A DNA stretch of 15,842 bases from CBCXVS01 sp965178525. Its GTDB lineage: Bacteria > Tectomicrobia > Entotheonellia > Entotheonellales > Entotheonellaceae. Of the stretch, positions 6,821 through 13,996 are shown in pieces. Where the stretch lies: contig CBCXVS010000186.1 in assembly GCA_965178525.1 (NCBI GenBank), forward strand, positions 1 through 15,842. The letters run 5' to 3'. Positions within the stretch are counted from its first letter, which is position 1, and every line of letters begins with the position of its first letter. Made by a program: the position numbers and the translations under genes. The notes beneath the pieces are model-generated. The model was not told where the DNA came from and did not search any database. It was given only the letters and a program-made list of their open reading frames with translations.

Positions 6821-8415
6821 TTGACGATCTTGAGCATCTCTGGGAAATTGTAGAAATAGTGTAGGGTAAACTCGCCAAATTCCGGGTCGAAGGGACTCTC
6901 GACTCGTTTGGGATGACGCGCTGTCATATTGGGCTGATCGGCGATGGGCAAACAGATGGCATCGTCTACGATGCGTTGCTGTGCCTCATGATACAGCTTG
7001 GCCCGCTGCTCCTGATCGCGCGTTTTGCGGCCTTGTTCGAGGAGGTCATCGATGCCTCGATAATGGGCGAAATTGGTGCCCTTATTGCCCGTCGCCGGAT
7101 CTGGCGCTTCGTCCGAATGGAAGAACAGGCTCAGCATGACGTCGCCATCCGTCAAACGTGTGCCGCCATATAACACAAAGGGATTGAGGTTGTTGCGAAT
7201 GTTCTTATGATAGGTCGGATGCTCCACCATTTGGAGTTCAATGTGGATGCCGACCTTTTTCAGCTGTTCCTGCGCCAACACCATAGTCTTGGGGTAGGAG
7301 TAGGATTTACTGATGAAGTAATCTTTGACTGTGAAACCATTCGGATGGCCCGCTTCTGCCAGCAACGTCTTCGCCAGCTCGGGGTTGTACTCGGGTATTT
7401 CCATGGGGAGATGACCAAAGTACCCCGGCGGTAAGCAGCTCGTGGCGAGCGTCGCCAAGTCGTCAGGCCAGAGCGTGTTGATAATGGCTTTGCGGTCGAT
7501 GGCGTGCATGAATGCTTGGCGCACTTTCAGGTTGTCAAAGGGCGGTTTATTGTAATTGAGGTAGAAGCGCGACTGCCCACCGGGGCCACGCATGTCAAGT
7601 ACGGCGCCCATTTTCTCGACCTGCTCTTTTACGTCGGCCGTCACGACATTGAACACGATGATATCAAAGGTTCCCTTCTCCAGACCAATGAGCTTGGTGG
7701 CATCCTCGGGTACGTCGAACCAATGGATTTCGTCGATCTGTGGACGCCCCCCATCGTAATCCTTAAACGCCTTGAAGATGACCTTTTCCCGTGGCAAATG
7801 CCGGTGGAAGTAAAAAGGACCCGTCCCCACCGGATTCCAGCCATACTGCTCGCCGTATTTCTCCGCCGCCTTCTTGCTAACGACGTATCCTTGCTGGTAG
7901 CCCACCATACGCAACGGAAATACCGGGTCGTACTGCTTCAGGGTGATCCGGAGCGTGTAGGGGTCGAGAATCGTGATCTCTTTGATGACATCGAGATTCT
8001 TGGCAAAGCGCATGCCCTTCACACGCTTGAGCTGGCGTTCGAAACTGTACTTGACATCTTCAGCCGTCAATTCGCCAAAATCCTTGTGAAACTGTACGCC
8101 CTTTCGTAAGGTGAAGGTCCAGACGGTCCCGTCGTCGGACACGGTCCAGCTCTCCGCGAGATCGGGTTCGACTTCCGCCGTGGTGACCTTCCCGTCCTTC
8201 GTCGCAAATTTTGCCAGACCTCGGTAGAGAAAACGCACCGACTGTTGCGTTTGCCCCAAAATGCTTGCATGGGGATCCAGGGTTTCCTGTTCTTTGGCAG
8301 CAATCTTCAAGATTTTCTTTTTCGCCGCATCAACCGAGACCGGTTGCAGCATCGAAAAGACCACAAATACGGCGACCATCGCGATGCCGAAGCGTATCCA
8401 TCCGTTCCGAACCAT
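6817..8415 (-). CDS. ABC transporter extracellular solute-binding protein, family 5 (peptide/oligopeptide type)
   Basis: A 532-residue binding protein of normal length for the DppA/OppA family. Residues 1 to about 30 are a signal peptide (basic VRNGWIR, hydrophobic GIAMVAVFVVFSML, then a cleavage site near VDAA); no lipobox cysteine is seen, so it is probably a free periplasmic protein. The mature part opens with KILKIAAKEQETLDPHA and contains the family signature region FTLRKGVQFHKDFGELTAEDVKYSFERQL. It would deliver peptides or a similar solute to the two permeases that follow. ATG 8413-8415 is chosen because GGAGGA lies 7 bases upstream and it begins the signal peptide; longer frames to 8523 add a nonsensical leader. 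The TAG stop lies within the 97-bp repeat, so the last residues may have been altered by its insertion. Confidence 0.95.
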   Translation of the reverse strand: MVRNGWIRFGIAMVAVFVVFSMLQPVSVDAAKKKILKIAAKEQETLDPHASILGQTQQSVRFLYRGLAKFATKDGKVTTAEVEPDLAESWTVSDDGTVWTFTLRKGVQFHKDFGELTAEDVKYSFERQLKRVKGMRFAKNLDVIKEITILDPYTLRITLKQYDPVFPLRMVGYQQGYVVSKKAAEKYGEQYGWNPVGTGPFYFHRHLPREKVIFKAFKDYDGGRPQIDEIHWFDVPEDATKLIGLEKGTFDIIVFNVVTADVKEQVEKMGAVLDMRGPGGQSRFYLNYNKPPFDNLKVRQAFMHAIDRKAIINTLWPDDLATLATSCLPPGYFGHLPMEIPEYNPELAKTLLAEAGHPNGFTVKDYFISKSYSYPKTMVLAQEQLKKVGIHIELQMVEHPTYHKNIRNNLNPFVLYGGTRLTDGDVMLSLFFHSDEAPDPATGNKGTNFAHYRGIDDLLEQGRKTRDQEQRAKLYHEAQQRIVDDAICLPIADQPNMTARHPKRVESPFDPEFGEFTLHYFYNFPEMLKIVN

Positions 8416-8949
8416 GCTTGCTTCCTCCATGAGATTGATACTTCTGCATATCACACAAGAACGGTTTTCCCAATACATCCGTGTGTCCCTGTGCAAGTGA
8501 GAGCACATTCCTGATCGTCCCACACATCTATATAACGCATCAGAACGTTTAAGGAATCTCTACCGTAACTTGCATAAGCATAACGATGATGGCGTCAAGG
8601 ATGTCGGATGCCTATTCGAAGCACGAGAATGAGACGCACGGACCTGAACCTGAGGCACAATGCCCATTCATTCTTATGTAGGGCGTGAGGATAACGTGTT
8701 CAAGCGTCAATGTCAATACGGTTTTGTGTTGTCGTCCCTAGGACTGCGTACCGTCGATGAGGGAGCAGATGATAATCTTGATATTGTTAAGCTTACGGCG
8801 CTCAAACGGCTCACGGACTGCTGCCCGCGTGTACCCGAGAGCCGCTCACATCGGACAATCGGCATTGCGCTTTTGGCGCCGGTCCGCCACAATACGGGCG
8901 GATGGGATACGCAGGCCGGATACAAGCAGACTCGATACCTAGGATATTT
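8416..8949. other. Divergent intergenic region
   Basis: A 534-bp gene-free stretch between the binding-protein start (minus) and the PAP2 start (plus). It must hold both promoters. The only clear structure is copy 2 of the 97-bp repeat. A weak minus-strand TTCCTT-16-TATATA pair (plus about 8525-8552) might be a promoter, but the match is poor. Short frames here show no protein character. Confidence 0.6.
8738..8834. repeat. 97-bp dispersed repeat, copy 2
   Basis: Same length and orientation as copy 1, ungapped, 69 of 97 identities. It keeps CTAGGACTGCGTAC at the left, GCTTACGGCGCTCAAAC in the middle and CGTGTAC at the right. The right outer end has lost the TAG that made the inverted ends of copy 1 perfect, so this copy looks older or decayed. 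Confidence 0.7.
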
Positions 8950-9546
8950 ATGATTTCGCTACTCGAGCATCTCGACCATCAACTCTTTTTTGCCGTGAAC
9001 CAGGGGCTCTCGACACGCGGGCTCGATTATCTGTTCTGGGCCCTTTCGGCCCTGGGCAATGGGACCGGTCTGCTCATCGGTGCTGCTTTTGGGTTGTGGC
9101 TCTTTGATCGCCAGGCCTGCAAACGCCACTATGGCTGGATACTTCTCGCTGTTATCGCTGGCGGCATCGTCATACAAGTCCTCAAATATGGGGTTGCCCG
9201 CCCCCGGCCGCTTCGTGAATTCGCCCTGTTGTTAGAGGCCGGCGAGGTCTATATCAACGTCATTGGCCGTCCATTACGCTCCCGCTCTTTCCCCTCGGGA
9301 CATGCTCAAGCCGCTGCCTCGGTCTTTACCTACCTGGGCTGTCTCTATCCCCGCCACTGGCCCTGGTGGGGTGCCGGCATGGTAGCGGTGGGGCTGTCAC
9401 GTGTCTATGTCGGCGTCCATTTCCCGCTCGATGTGCTGGTGGGCGTGCTCATTGGGAGCTTCAGTGCGGTAGCTGCAGTGCGCCTGCAACGATTGCGGAA
9501 TGCGGAATGCGGAATGCGGAATGCGGAATGCGGAATGAAAGAATGA
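8950..9546 (+). CDS. PAP2-family membrane phosphatase with a repeat-derived tail
   Basis: A 198-residue integral membrane phosphatase. All three acid-phosphatase motifs are present: K79-X6-R86-P87 (KYGVARPRP), S116-G117-H118 (PSGHAQA) and S150-R151-X5-H157-X3-D161 (SRVYVGVHFPLD). Family members dephosphorylate lipid phosphates such as undecaprenyl diphosphate, phosphatidate or phosphatidylglycerol phosphate on the outer face of the inner membrane. About five to six membrane helices are visible. ATG 8950 is used because AGGA is 5 bases upstream and the family N-terminus (LDHQLFFAVNQG) begins there; ATG 8902 would add 16 unlikely residues. Residues 184-198 (NAECGMR repeats) are encoded by heptad array 4; the native protein probably ended near residue 182. 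Confidence 0.93.
   Translation: MISLLEHLDHQLFFAVNQGLSTRGLDYLFWALSALGNGTGLLIGAAFGLWLFDRQACKRHYGWILLAVIAGGIVIQVLKYGVARPRPLREFALLLEAGEVYINVIGRPLRSRSFPSGHAQAAASVFTYLGCLYPRHWPWWGAGMVAVGLSRVYVGVHFPLDVLVGVLIGSFSAVAAVRLQRLRNAECGMRNAECGMKE
9493..9536 (+). repeat. Heptad array 4 (6 x GCGGAAT)
   Basis: Six perfect units at 9495-9536 preceded by TT, forming the last 15 codons of the PAP2 gene in the gene's own direction. The purine-rich flank is GAAAGAATGAAG. It faces array 5. Confidence 0.97.
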
Positions 9547-9780
9547 AGCGCTTGCATCCTACTGCTATATGTGAGTCTGCTATTGTCCTGGCCGTGGGGA
9601 CCTGGCACAATGGCGTTGACGGGGTCGTAGAATCCTCATGCGTCTCGCCGTTTGGGAGGTTCATCTCCTTCAAAGGCAATCGAATGCAAGCATGAAACAC
9701 AACCGAGGGAATCGCCACCTATGCCACGAACTATGCAGAATTATTCCTCCATTCCGCACTCCGCATTCCGCACTCCGCAA
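9494..9780. mobile_element. Candidate non-autonomous inverted-array unit
   Basis: Array 4 on plus and array 5 on minus face each other, as arrays 1 and 2 do. The inverted ends match from ATTGCGG inward, and the purine flanks GAAAGAATGAAG and GGAGGAATAATT agree at about 8 of 12 positions. The spacer of about 214 bp has no convincing protein. Within it GCTTGCAT (9550-9557) and ATGCAAGC (9684-9691) are perfect inverted repeats. It may be a protein-less relative of the unit with the four-helix-bundle gene; two independent arrays are the alternative. Confidence 0.3.
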
Positions 9781-11268
9781 TTAGAAAACCTCCACCGGGC
9801 TCTGCATCCTCGTGCCATTGCGGTCGTGGGAGCGCGGAAAGCCGACGATTATTCGTGGCTACGCAACATGAGCACGTTTGCGGGACCGCTCTATTCGGTG
9901 AGTATCGACGAAAACGAAATTCCCGGCATTGAAGCCTTGGGTATTACGAATTACAAGAGCCTTACCGATATTCCAGGACCGGTTGATTTTATTGTCGTAG
10001 CGGTACCTCGGCGCGCCGCGCCCTTTGTGCTGCAGGACGCGATTACCAAGGGTGTGGCTGGGGCCGCCATGTTTACCGCAGGATTTGCCGAAACCGCCGA
10101 AGATGAAGGCAGGCAACTGCAGCAGAAGCTCGTCGACTTGGCGCGGGCGAGCGATATTGCGCTGATTGGCCCGAATTGCATGGGCGTATACCATCCCAAA
10201 CTGGGCATTCGGAATCACGGCGAGCAACCCGCTGGTGAGGCGGGCAACGTGGGATTTCTGTCGCAGAGCGGCACCCATGCGATCAACTTTAGCTTGTACG
10301 GCGCCAGCCAGGGGTTAAAAGTCAGCAAAGTGGTGAGCTATGGCAATGGGGTGATTCTCGACAGCCCGGATTTGCTTGAGTACCTGTTGCAGGACGATGA
10401 CACGACGATGATCGGCATGTACATTGAGGGCATTCGCGACGGGCGGCGGCTCTTCGAGGTCATGAAACGGATCACCCCGCAAAAGCCGCTGCTGATTTGG
10501 CGTGGCGGACAGACGCCCGCTGGCAGCCGCGCCACGGCGTCGCACACGGCCTCCCTGGCGCAAGACGGCGCCGTGTGGGAGGCGCTATTTCGGCAGACGG
10601 GGGCGATTGCGATCGATGGGCTGGAAGAAATGGTGGATACCATGAAGGCCCTGCAGTTTCTCAAGCCCGGCGTGGGCCGCCGTCTCGGCCTGATCACCAT
10701 GACAGGGGGCCCTTCGGTTGTCCTGACAGATACCTTTGCCAAGCACGATCTGGAGATCCCACCACTGGCGGAAGCGTCCTATGACCAATTCCGGGCCTTT
10801 TTTAGTATCATTGGCGGCAGTTACAAAAATCCTGTGGACATGGGGATGAATTGGGCCGGCGAAAATTTTGCCGAAATTATGCGCATCCTCCTAGATGACC
10901 CGAACATTGATGCCGTGGTCAATGATCTTCCGCTCACCTTTCTCTACCGCCGTATGGCCTTGCGCCCCGATTTTAAAGAGCGTCTTTTTGCAATCTTCAC
11001 CGATATGCGTGGGCGCTATGACAAAGCCCTTCTGGCGGTCGTCGGCTTTTCGCCGTTTGAAAAGGAGGAGGTCGATCTACGTCGAGAGTTGTTGGAGATC
11101 GGCATTCCGGCCTTCCATAATTTTGAACGGGCGGCGAGAGCCTTCAAGAATGCGAGCGCCTACCACCACTTTAGGAATGCGGAATGCGGAATGCGGAATG
11201 CGGAATGCGGAATGAAAGAAGGGGATGGTGCAAACACCGCTGGTGAGTGTGGTGATTCCGACGCATAA
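9721..11268 (+). CDS. NDP-forming acyl-CoA synthetase, alpha-subunit-like (CoA-binding) protein
   Basis: A 515-residue protein with an N-terminal Rossmann CoA-binding domain (RAIAVVGARK, about residues 34-150) followed by succinyl-CoA-ligase-like domains (GPNCMGVY, GFLSQSGTHA, SYGNG). H275 in ATASHTASLAQ corresponds to the phosphorylated histidine of the ADP-forming acetyl-CoA synthetase alpha subunit. The ATP-grasp (beta) domain is absent and not encoded next door, so a partner must lie elsewhere or the protein has another role. ATG 9721 follows GAGGGA. The first 20 or so residues include SIPHSAFRTPQ, translated from array 5, and residues 485-515 come from array 6 and beyond. The loss of the stop makes it overlap the next gene by 44 bases. 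It is thus bracketed by arrays at both ends. Confidence 0.88.
   Translation: MPRTMQNYSSIPHSAFRTPQLENLHRALHPRAIAVVGARKADDYSWLRNMSTFAGPLYSVSIDENEIPGIEALGITNYKSLTDIPGPVDFIVVAVPRRAAPFVLQDAITKGVAGAAMFTAGFAETAEDEGRQLQQKLVDLARASDIALIGPNCMGVYHPKLGIRNHGEQPAGEAGNVGFLSQSGTHAINFSLYGASQGLKVSKVVSYGNGVILDSPDLLEYLLQDDDTTMIGMYIEGIRDGRRLFEVMKRITPQKPLLIWRGGQTPAGSRATASHTASLAQDGAVWEALFRQTGAIAIDGLEEMVDTMKALQFLKPGVGRRLGLITMTGGPSVVLTDTFAKHDLEIPPLAEASYDQFRAFFSIIGGSYKNPVDMGMNWAGENFAEIMRILLDDPNIDAVVNDLPLTFLYRRMALRPDFKERLFAIFTDMRGRYDKALLAVVGFSPFEKEEVDLRRELLEIGIPAFHNFERAARAFKNASAYHHFRNAECGMRNAECGMKEGDGANTAGECGDSDA
9751..9780 (-). repeat. Heptad array 5 (4 units, alternating GCGGAGT/GCGGAAT on minus)
   Basis: Plus-strand units ATTCCGC, ACTCCGC, ATTCCGC and ACTCCGC at 9751-9778. 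The strict alternation makes a 14-base super-unit repeated twice. It lies in the 5' coding end of the acyl-CoA synthetase gene, against the gene's direction, with the purine flank GGAGGAATAATT on the minus strand. Confidence 0.93.
11174..11213 (+). repeat. Heptad array 6 (5 x GCGGAAT plus partial)
   Basis: A partial GGAAT at 11174-11178 and five perfect units at 11179-11213, at the 3' end of the acyl-CoA synthetase gene and in its direction. The flank GAAAGAAGGGG runs directly into ATG 11225 of the glycosyltransferase gene. Confidence 0.97.
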
Positions 11269-12097
11269 TCGGGCGGCGTGGGTTGGGGAGGCGATTGGCT
11301 CGGTGTTGGCGCAGACGTATGAGTGCACTGAGTTGATTGTGGCCGATGATGGCTCTGAGGACCACACCGCTGAGGTGGTACGGGCGTTTGGCACGTCAGT
11401 GACCTATTTGAAGCAGAAGCATGCGGGGGTCAGTGCGGCGCGCAACCGGGGCGTGGCTGTATCGCAGGGAACGTTCGTGGCGTTTTTGGATTCGGATGAT
11501 CTCTGGCAACCGCACAAGGTGGCGGTGCAGATGGCGCTCTTGCAGCAGCAACCGTGGGTACAGGCGTGTTATACGGACGAAATCTGGATTCGTCATGGGG
11601 TGCGGGTGAATCCGAAGCAGATTCACCAAAAGCATGCCGGCTGGATTTTTTTTGAGTCGCTACCCCGCTGCATCATCAGCCCCTCATCGATTCTGCTGCG
11701 GCGGGCGCTATGGGAGCGGCTCGGGGGCTTTGATGAGCGGCTCACGGCCTGTGAGGATTATGATTTGTGGCTGCGTCTCACGGTGCAGGCGCCGGTATCG
11801 TTGGTGTCGGAGCGGCTCATTGTGAAACGCGGCGGGCATGCCGATCAACTCTCACGGCGGACGCCGGTTCTGGATCGGTATCGCATTATCGCGCTCGAGA
11901 AAATCCTGCGGATGGCGCTAACGGTGCCGCAACGCCGGGCTGTGCTGAGCTATTTGATCCACAAGTGTGCGATTGTGGCTCAGGGGGCCTCTAAGCGTTG
12001 CCACGACGCCCGTTGGGCATGCTATCATGGCAAAGAACGCCAATACCGTCGGCATCTGGCCTGTGTCGGCTCCGTACCCGTGGGTATCGCCTCGTGA
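11225..12097 (+). CDS. Family 2 glycosyltransferase (GT-A fold)
   Basis: A 290-residue transferase. The N-terminal GT-A domain starts VSVVIPTHNRA, has the nucleotide-binding D41-D42-G43, the metal-binding D89-S90-D91 (FLDSDD) and the probable catalytic-region C176-E177-D178-Y179-D180 (CEDYDLWLR). Such enzymes move a sugar from a nucleotide sugar to a polysaccharide, lipid or protein; the acceptor is not evident. No membrane segment is seen, so it is probably cytoplasmic or peripheral. ATG 11225 begins the family domain; the purine-rich flank of array 6 touches it and may act as ribosome-binding site, with GTG 11228 as an alternative start at better spacing. The first 44 bases overlap the read-through tail of the upstream gene. 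Confidence 0.93.
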   Translation: MVQTPLVSVVIPTHNRAAWVGEAIGSVLAQTYECTELIVADDGSEDHTAEVVRAFGTSVTYLKQKHAGVSAARNRGVAVSQGTFVAFLDSDDLWQPHKVAVQMALLQQQPWVQACYTDEIWIRHGVRVNPKQIHQKHAGWIFFESLPRCIISPSSILLRRALWERLGGFDERLTACEDYDLWLRLTVQAPVSLVSERLIVKRGGHADQLSRRTPVLDRYRIIALEKILRMALTVPQRRAVLSYLIHKCAIVAQGASKRCHDARWACYHGKERQYRRHLACVGSVPVGIAS

Positions 12098-12104
12098 GGT
12101 GGAT

Positions 12105-13079
12105 ATGGCGCCAACGTTTCGACATGTTGCCTGCACGGAAATCGCGCTTGACGATGACACCTGTATCGTGACTTATCGTCCGCAGATACAGGCGTTAGCC
12201 CACTCTGTTGCTCGCGTTGGCGTGCTGACACCCCTGCATCTCCGGCATGTTGGCGACGCGCCAGGGTTACAAATCGTCAGCGGCGCGAAACGGCTGCAGG
12301 CTTGCCAGCAGGCTGGACAGCATCATGTGCCGGCCTTGGTCTATAGCGCCGAAGAACTCTCTGACGAAGCCGCATTCCTCCTGGCGGTACACGAAAATCT
12401 TGGCTGTCGTGGGCTTAATACGGTAGAGAAAGGACGGGTATTGTGGCGTTTGCAGCACCGCTTCCGGTACCCGGCGACGACACTCATCGATGTCTGGTGC
12501 CCGCTGTTGGAGCTGCCGCCACGTGCCGCCACGCTGGACGCGTATTGCACTCTGGCGACATTAGACGAGGTCTTACAGGCGGCAACGGTCGAGGGCGGCC
12601 TGCCGTTGGAGACGGCGTTGTGGATCGGCCGCCAGACGGCTACGGACCGGCAGGCCCTGCTGACCCTGTTTACGGAGCTTAAACTCGGGAGCAATCGGGC
12701 GCGTGAATTCGTTACCTTGATCGATGACGTGTGTCATCGTGACGGCTGTGCGGTGGCCATGTTATTGCGGGAGCTGGGGATGGCGGAACGTCTCGATGAT
12801 ACATCGCTTTCAGGGCCACAAAAGATCGAGCAGATGCGTCATGCGCTGCGAGCGCGACGCTATCCCCGGCTGCAAGCGCATGAACGACGGTTTCAGGAGG
12901 CGGTGCGTCAGCTACGCCTGCCACCACAGGTCAGTCTGCAGCCGCCGCCGTATTTTGATGGACATCAGTACCAGGTGAGCTTTCGTTTTGGGACACACGA
13001 GGAATTACAGGACTACGCTCGACGTTTGCTCGATGCCGCTTCCGCACAGGCGCTGCATGAGCTGTTGACGTTGTTATAA
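12105..13079 (+). CDS. ParB N-terminal-domain-like protein, atypical
   Basis: A 324-residue protein. Residues about 20-110 resemble the ParB/sulfiredoxin-type domain: SVARVGVLTPLHLRHVG, then IVSGAKRLQACQQAG, then VHENLGCRGLNTVEKG. Canonical ParB has GERRxRA at the CTP site; here residues 60-66 read GAKRLQA, so the glutamate and one arginine are missing. A helical region follows (about 115-235) that could hold a helix-turn-helix, and the C-terminal part is rich in arginine. No ParA partner or parS-like site is visible, and its neighbour is a glycosyltransferase, so chromosome partition is unlikely; a regulatory or DNA-binding role is a guess. ATG 12105 is 7 bases after the previous stop, with GAGGTGG just upstream; a longer form from ATG 12027 is possible. 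Confidence 0.65.
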   Translation: MAPTFRHVACTEIALDDDTCIVTYRPQIQALAHSVARVGVLTPLHLRHVGDAPGLQIVSGAKRLQACQQAGQHHVPALVYSAEELSDEAAFLLAVHENLGCRGLNTVEKGRVLWRLQHRFRYPATTLIDVWCPLLELPPRAATLDAYCTLATLDEVLQAATVEGGLPLETALWIGRQTATDRQALLTLFTELKLGSNRAREFVTLIDDVCHRDGCAVAMLLRELGMAERLDDTSLSGPQKIEQMRHALRARRYPRLQAHERRFQEAVRQLRLPPQVSLQPPPYFDGHQYQVSFRFGTHEELQDYARRLLDAASAQALHELLTLL

Positions 13080-13124
13080 CGCGATACGTGCACCGTTGTG
13101 CCATTGTGCTACGCATACCTGCTG

Positions 13125-13586
13125 CTATTCCGGCTCACACTTGCTCACCCCTTCCGGCGCTACCACAATACACCACCCTAGCTGCGTCCGTGGCACCCCG
13201 CTGACAACAAAGCTCATCGCATAACTCTCATTGTCGCCGTTGCCGTCTGCGTCGACAAGATTATAGTGGAGAAATTCGACCCCCATCTCCTGCTCGGTAT
13301 TCTTGAGTTGCCCGCCGTGAATATTGACGATGGTGGTGAGGGCGCCATAGTCGGCAATCGTTAGGGGATAGAGATTCCCAGGACTATCCGCCGCGTACGA
13401 TGCCAGCGCGGCCCGCACTGCAGTGCCGACGCGTAGACCGACAGCGATATTACTTTTGTCACGGTATGCAGCGAAGTTCGGCAGGGCAACGACGACCAAG
13501 ATGCCCAGAATGGCGGTGATGATCATGAGTTCGATCAGGGTAAAGCCTCTCGTACCTGGAGGGACTCGACGGTAGCGTATCAGCAT
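13125..13586 (-). CDS. Type IV prepilin-like (pseudopilin) protein
   Basis: A 153-residue prepilin with a short basic leader ending in TRG and the class III cleavage motif G/FTLIELMI, the conserved glutamate at mature position 5, and a hydrophobic helix (TAILGILVVVALPNFAAYR). After prepilin peptidase cleavage the helix would anchor it in the membrane before assembly into a type IV pilus or type II secretion pseudopilus. The C-terminal C-X10-C pair (WCIVVAPEGVSKC) suggests the disulfide loop of pilins. ATG 13584-13586 is favoured because GAGGA is 9 bases upstream; ATG 13593-13595 would have none. No other pilus gene is nearby, so it is an orphan major or minor pilin. It converges on the ParB-like gene with 45 bp between the stops and no clear terminator. 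Confidence 0.9.
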   Translation of the reverse strand: MLIRYRRVPPGTRGFTLIELMIITAILGILVVVALPNFAAYRDKSNIAVGLRVGTAVRAALASYAADSPGNLYPLTIADYGALTTIVNIHGGQLKNTEQEMGVEFLHYNLVDADGNGDNESYAMSFVVSGVPRTQLGWCIVVAPEGVSKCEPE

Positions 13587-13996
13587 GCTTGTCATTCCTC
13601 ACGTGGCGGCGTTTTCCCTCAGCTCATGCAAAGGCCGATCACCGTTGATAGCGTGTGCACACCGGCTGTACTGATCACCGTGATGGATGTCCCCTGCTTC
13701 TGTGTTTCCGCTACTGATCTACGACGATAAACACTATAAGTGTACCTAACGGCGCTACAAGTATGCAGCTCGGTGCAGGAGCTGTGTGCGGCATGTCCAG
13801 GTGCGGAGCGCCCGAAACGTCAGGTGAACGTCCCGACATCAGCCCCTAGACGTACCCCATCATGGATCATGCTTTTTTAATGTCGGTTGACTGGTTTTTT
13901 CTAAAGAACGTTTTTTGAAGTGACGATATGGCATGAGTATTAAATATTAAGCAATACTATAATAAATCGAATAGAAACGTAGAAAGTAGAAAGAAA
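13587..13996. other. Intergenic region with a sharp AT-rich segment
   Basis: About 410 bp without a gene, between the divergent prepilin and metallophosphoesterase genes. A 6-bp inverted repeat CAGCTC/GAGCTG lies at 13766-13784 with a 7-base loop. From about 13860 the sequence becomes conspicuously AT-rich, unlike the rest of the window, and stays so into the first 60 bases of the next gene. Confidence 0.6.
13958..13963 (+). promoter_or_regulatory. Possible -10 promoter element
   Basis: A perfect TATAAT 33 bases before ATG 13997 within an AT-rich stretch. No recognisable -35 box sits 17 bases upstream, and in AT-rich DNA such a match is easily random. Confidence 0.3.

Noticed and set aside
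8660..8953. Small plus-strand frame in the intergenic region
   Set aside because: Its middle is the 97-bp repeat, it has no ribosome-binding site, and no protein pattern is seen.
9605..9625. Sigma-54 promoter (TGGCAC near 9604)
   Set aside because: The -12 TTGC element is not at the required spacing.
9640..9690. Possible tRNA (GGAGGTTCATCTCC resembles a T-arm)
   Set aside because: No acceptor, D or anticodon arms could be paired around it.
13090..13101. Bidirectional terminator between the ParB-like and prepilin genes
   Set aside because: Only a 4-bp stem (GCAC/GTGC) and no T-run.
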